Assembly (NCBI GenBank): GCA_003485885.1
Contig: DNHM01000032.1
Coordinates: 4,258-12,071 of the forward strand
Direction of reading: 5' to 3'
DNA from: Acidimicrobiaceae bacterium
GTDB lineage: Bacteria > Actinomycetota > Acidimicrobiia > Acidimicrobiales > UBA10347
Length of the DNA stretch: 7,814 nt
In this document: positions 6,158 through 7,814 of the stretch, piece after piece
Numbering within the stretch: the stretch's first letter is position 1
Layout: every line of letters starts with the position of its first letter
Position numbers and translations under genes: made by a program
Notes under the pieces: model-generated
What the model saw: the letters and a program-made list of their open reading frames with translations, nothing else
Told to the model about the DNA's origin: nothing
Databases searched by the model: none

Positions 6158-6928
6158 ATGAACGACATCATTAACGCCAACCACCGAATCAAGGATCCCG
6201 ACTACGTCGCCCAGTGCCGAGCACAGCTCGAAGCTGACGGAGCGCTCGTGCTCGATGGGTTCTTCTCGGCCGATGCCATCGAACAGATCGTCACCGAGTC
6301 GTTGGCCCAGAGCGAGCATGTTTTCTACGCCGGCTCGACCCACAACGTGTACCTGACCGAGCCGAACCCTGATCTGTCGAAGGACCACCCGTTCAACCGC
6401 CAGGTCCTCAGTACCAAAGGGCTGATCGCAGACGACCAGATCTCGTTCGGCTCGCCTCTGCGAACGGTGTACGACGACCCTGCGTTTCGATCATTTCTGG
6501 CCGGAGTGCTCGGCATCAACCACATCTATCCATACGCCGATCATGTGTCGTCGATCAATGTGCATTTCGCAGATGCTGGACGAGAACTCGGCTGGCACTT
6601 CGACAACTCAGCATTTGCCGTCACCATGTTGCTCCAGGCGCCCGCTGCCGGCGGCGTGTTCGAGTACGTCCCCGCCGTGCGCGATGCCGAAGCAGGCGAC
6701 ATGGCCTTCGAGAGAGTGGGTGCCGTGCTCGATGGCACCGAAGAGGTTCAACGGCTGCACTTCACCCCAGGTGCGCTTGTGCTCTTTCGCGGCCGAAACG
6801 CTCTGCACCGGGTTACTCCAGTCGAGGGCGACACCACCCGCCTGCTCGTTGTGTTCGCTTACAACGAAGAACCTGGCATCACGCTGTCAGAGTCGGCTCG
6901 TACGACCTTCTATGGCCGAACCGCCTAA
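6158..6928 (+). CDS. Fe(II)/2-oxoglutarate-dependent dioxygenase (double-stranded beta-helix type, PhyH/2OG-FeII superfamily), 256 aa
   Basis: A second non-heme iron oxygenase, not closely related to the TauD-like one. The iron and cosubstrate residues are G-W-H147-F-D149, H217 (NALHRV) and R228 (DTTRLL), again 11 residues after the distal His. The strand FAVTMLLQAPAAGGVFEYVP after the HxD motif resembles a group of actinobacterial 2OG-Fe(II) oxygenases. Asp149 is present, so this should be a hydroxylase or related oxidase rather than a 2OG halogenase, where that position is Gly or Ala. No signal peptide or membrane segment is seen. It is followed 44 bp later by the tautomerase gene on the same strand, so the two are probably cotranscribed. 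Substrate unknown; an aromatic-pathway intermediate or a side chain entering the pathway would fit. Confidence 0.88.
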   Translation: MNDIINANHRIKDPDYVAQCRAQLEADGALVLDGFFSADAIEQIVTESLAQSEHVFYAGSTHNVYLTEPNPDLSKDHPFNRQVLSTKGLIADDQISFGSPLRTVYDDPAFRSFLAGVLGINHIYPYADHVSSINVHFADAGRELGWHFDNSAFAVTMLLQAPAAGGVFEYVPAVRDAEAGDMAFERVGAVLDGTEEVQRLHFTPGALVLFRGRNALHRVTPVEGDTTRLLVVFAYNEEPGITLSESARTTFYGRTA

Positions 6929-6972
6929 ACCCGGATATCGACATTCTTGGTGCCATAGGGCAGACTGCACCG

Positions 6973-7814
6973 GTGACCGACGGTGTTCCGTGCATGATCC
7001 TCCGCGGCGGATCCTCGAAGGGCGCGTACTTCCTGGCATCAGATTTACCGGCAGAACCGCGCCAACGTGATGAGCTGCTTCTGCGCATTATGGGGTCCCC
7101 CGATGCACGCCAGATCGATGGCATCGGTGGGGCACATCCGCTGACGTCAAAAGTTGCCGTAGTTTCACCTTCGCCTGACAACGATGCCGACATCGACTAC
7201 TTGTTCTTGCAGATCAGCGTGGACGAAGCCCTCGTGTCCGACCGCCAGAACTGCGGAAATCTCCTGGCGGGTGTGGCTCCTTTCGCCATCGAACGCAGCC
7301 TCTTCAAAGCCGAACCTGCGACCGGCGATCATGCTGTTCGGATCAAGATGCTTAATACCGACTCGGTCGCCACTGCCCGACTCAGCACCATCGATGGGGC
7401 CCCCGTCTACAGCGGCACCACCGCCATCTCGGGTGTGCCTGGTACTGCGGCCGCTATCGCGTTGGAGTTTCAGGACATTGCTGGGGGCTCGACCGGCGCC
7501 TTGTTACCAACGGGCCGCCGGGTCGACGAGATCGAAGATGTTGCCTGCACACTGATCGACAATGGCATGCCGGTCGTAGTGATGGCCGCTGACCAGCTCG
7601 GTATCTCTGGCTACGAAAGCTGCCACGACCTCGAAGCGAATGTGATGCTACGCACGAAACTCGAAGCGATCCGTTTGACCGCCGGTGCACGTATGGGTCT
7701 CGGCGATGTCACCGCCACAACCGTGCCCAAGCTCACCATGGTCGCACCGCCACAAGCAGGCGGACACTTGTGTACTCGCACCTTCATCCCCCACCGCTGC
7801 CATGACGCGATTGG
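6973..7814 (+). CDS. galD: 4-oxalomesaconate tautomerase/isomerase, PrpF family (GalD/LigU type); C-terminus beyond right edge
   Basis: Predicted to convert 4-oxalomesaconate, the product of 2-pyrone-4,6-dicarboxylate hydrolysis, into the tautomer or isomer hydrated next in the protocatechuate/gallate 4,5-cleavage pathway. 280 codons are present of a family length near 360. The reading frame gives VPCMILRGGSSKGAYFLASD at the N-terminus, then GSPDARQIDGIGGAHPLTSK60VAVV, Q-N-C94-G-N-LLAGVAPFA, GALLPTGRR, DNGMPVVVM and FIPHRCHDAI at the edge. K60 and C94 are 34 residues apart, as are the catalytic Lys and Cys I recall for LigU. Similarity to Pseudomonas GalD seems high from memory. I prefer GTG 6973 over ATG 6994 because it leaves the usual 10 or so residues before RGG, although its upstream AGGG (6957-6960) is distant. 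GalD (keto-enol tautomerase) and LigU (allylic isomerase) cannot be separated here. Confidence 0.85.
   Translation, partial: MTDGVPCMILRGGSSKGAYFLASDLPAEPRQRDELLLRIMGSPDARQIDGIGGAHPLTSKVAVVSPSPDNDADIDYLFLQISVDEALVSDRQNCGNLLAGVAPFAIERSLFKAEPATGDHAVRIKMLNTDSVATARLSTIDGAPVYSGTTAISGVPGTAAAIALEFQDIAGGSTGALLPTGRRVDEIEDVACTLIDNGMPVVVMAADQLGISGYESCHDLEANVMLRTKLEAIRLTAGARMGLGDVTATTVPKLTMVAPPQAGGHLCTRTFIPHRCHDAI

Noticed and set aside
6158..6928. 2OG-dependent halogenase
   Set aside because: The iron-binding Asp149 of the HxD motif is present; halogenases have Gly or Ala there.

Overview
The window is a gene-dense stretch of moderately GC-rich bacterial DNA with codon use rich in TCG/CGA. The style (class I P450, a TANNNT hexamer giving a probable leaderless start, GTG starts) suggests an actinobacterium, possibly of the Acidimicrobiia type. 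That assignment is inference. No rRNA, tRNA, CRISPR array, transposase or phage gene is visible.

Layout, left to right. Two tandem, overlapping metallo-beta-lactamase-fold (RNase Z-like) hydrolase genes on the minus strand; the downstream one runs off the left edge. A 306-bp divergent regulatory region with a 16-bp tandem repeat. A cytochrome P450 on the plus strand. A 33-bp near-perfect palindrome that should act as a terminator. A short-chain dehydrogenase (SDR) pseudogene with three separate lesions, downstream of a VOC-fold protein, both on the minus strand. A divergent promoter region. A TauD/TfdA-type Fe(II)/2-oxoglutarate dioxygenase on the plus strand, converging with only 4 bp to spare on a Gfo/Idh/MocA oxidoreductase of the LigC/PmdC type (minus). 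A third divergent region rich in inverted repeats. Finally a second, unrelated Fe(II)/2OG dioxygenase followed 44 bp later by a PrpF-family 4-oxalomesaconate tautomerase (GalD/LigU type) that runs off the right edge.

The best-supported biochemical theme is the protocatechuate/gallate 4,5-cleavage pathway. LigC-type enzymes make 2-pyrone-4,6-dicarboxylate (PDC) from carboxy-hydroxymuconate semialdehyde. GalD/LigU-type enzymes act on 4-oxalomesaconate one step after PDC hydrolysis. The canonical partners LigAB (ring cleavage), LigI (PDC hydrolase), LigJ (hydratase) and LigK (aldolase) are not in the window. Around the two pathway enzymes sit several oxygenases (P450, TauD/TfdA-like, second 2OG enzyme), a VOC protein that could be a ring-cleavage or isomerising enzyme, and two MBL hydrolases. 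A reasonable but unproven reading is an aromatic catabolic island. In it the oxygenases would strip or oxidise a substituted aromatic, and the VOC and MBL proteins might replace missing canonical steps. Three divergent promoter regions, each serving a pair of enzyme genes, suggest coordinated control by a regulator outside the window.
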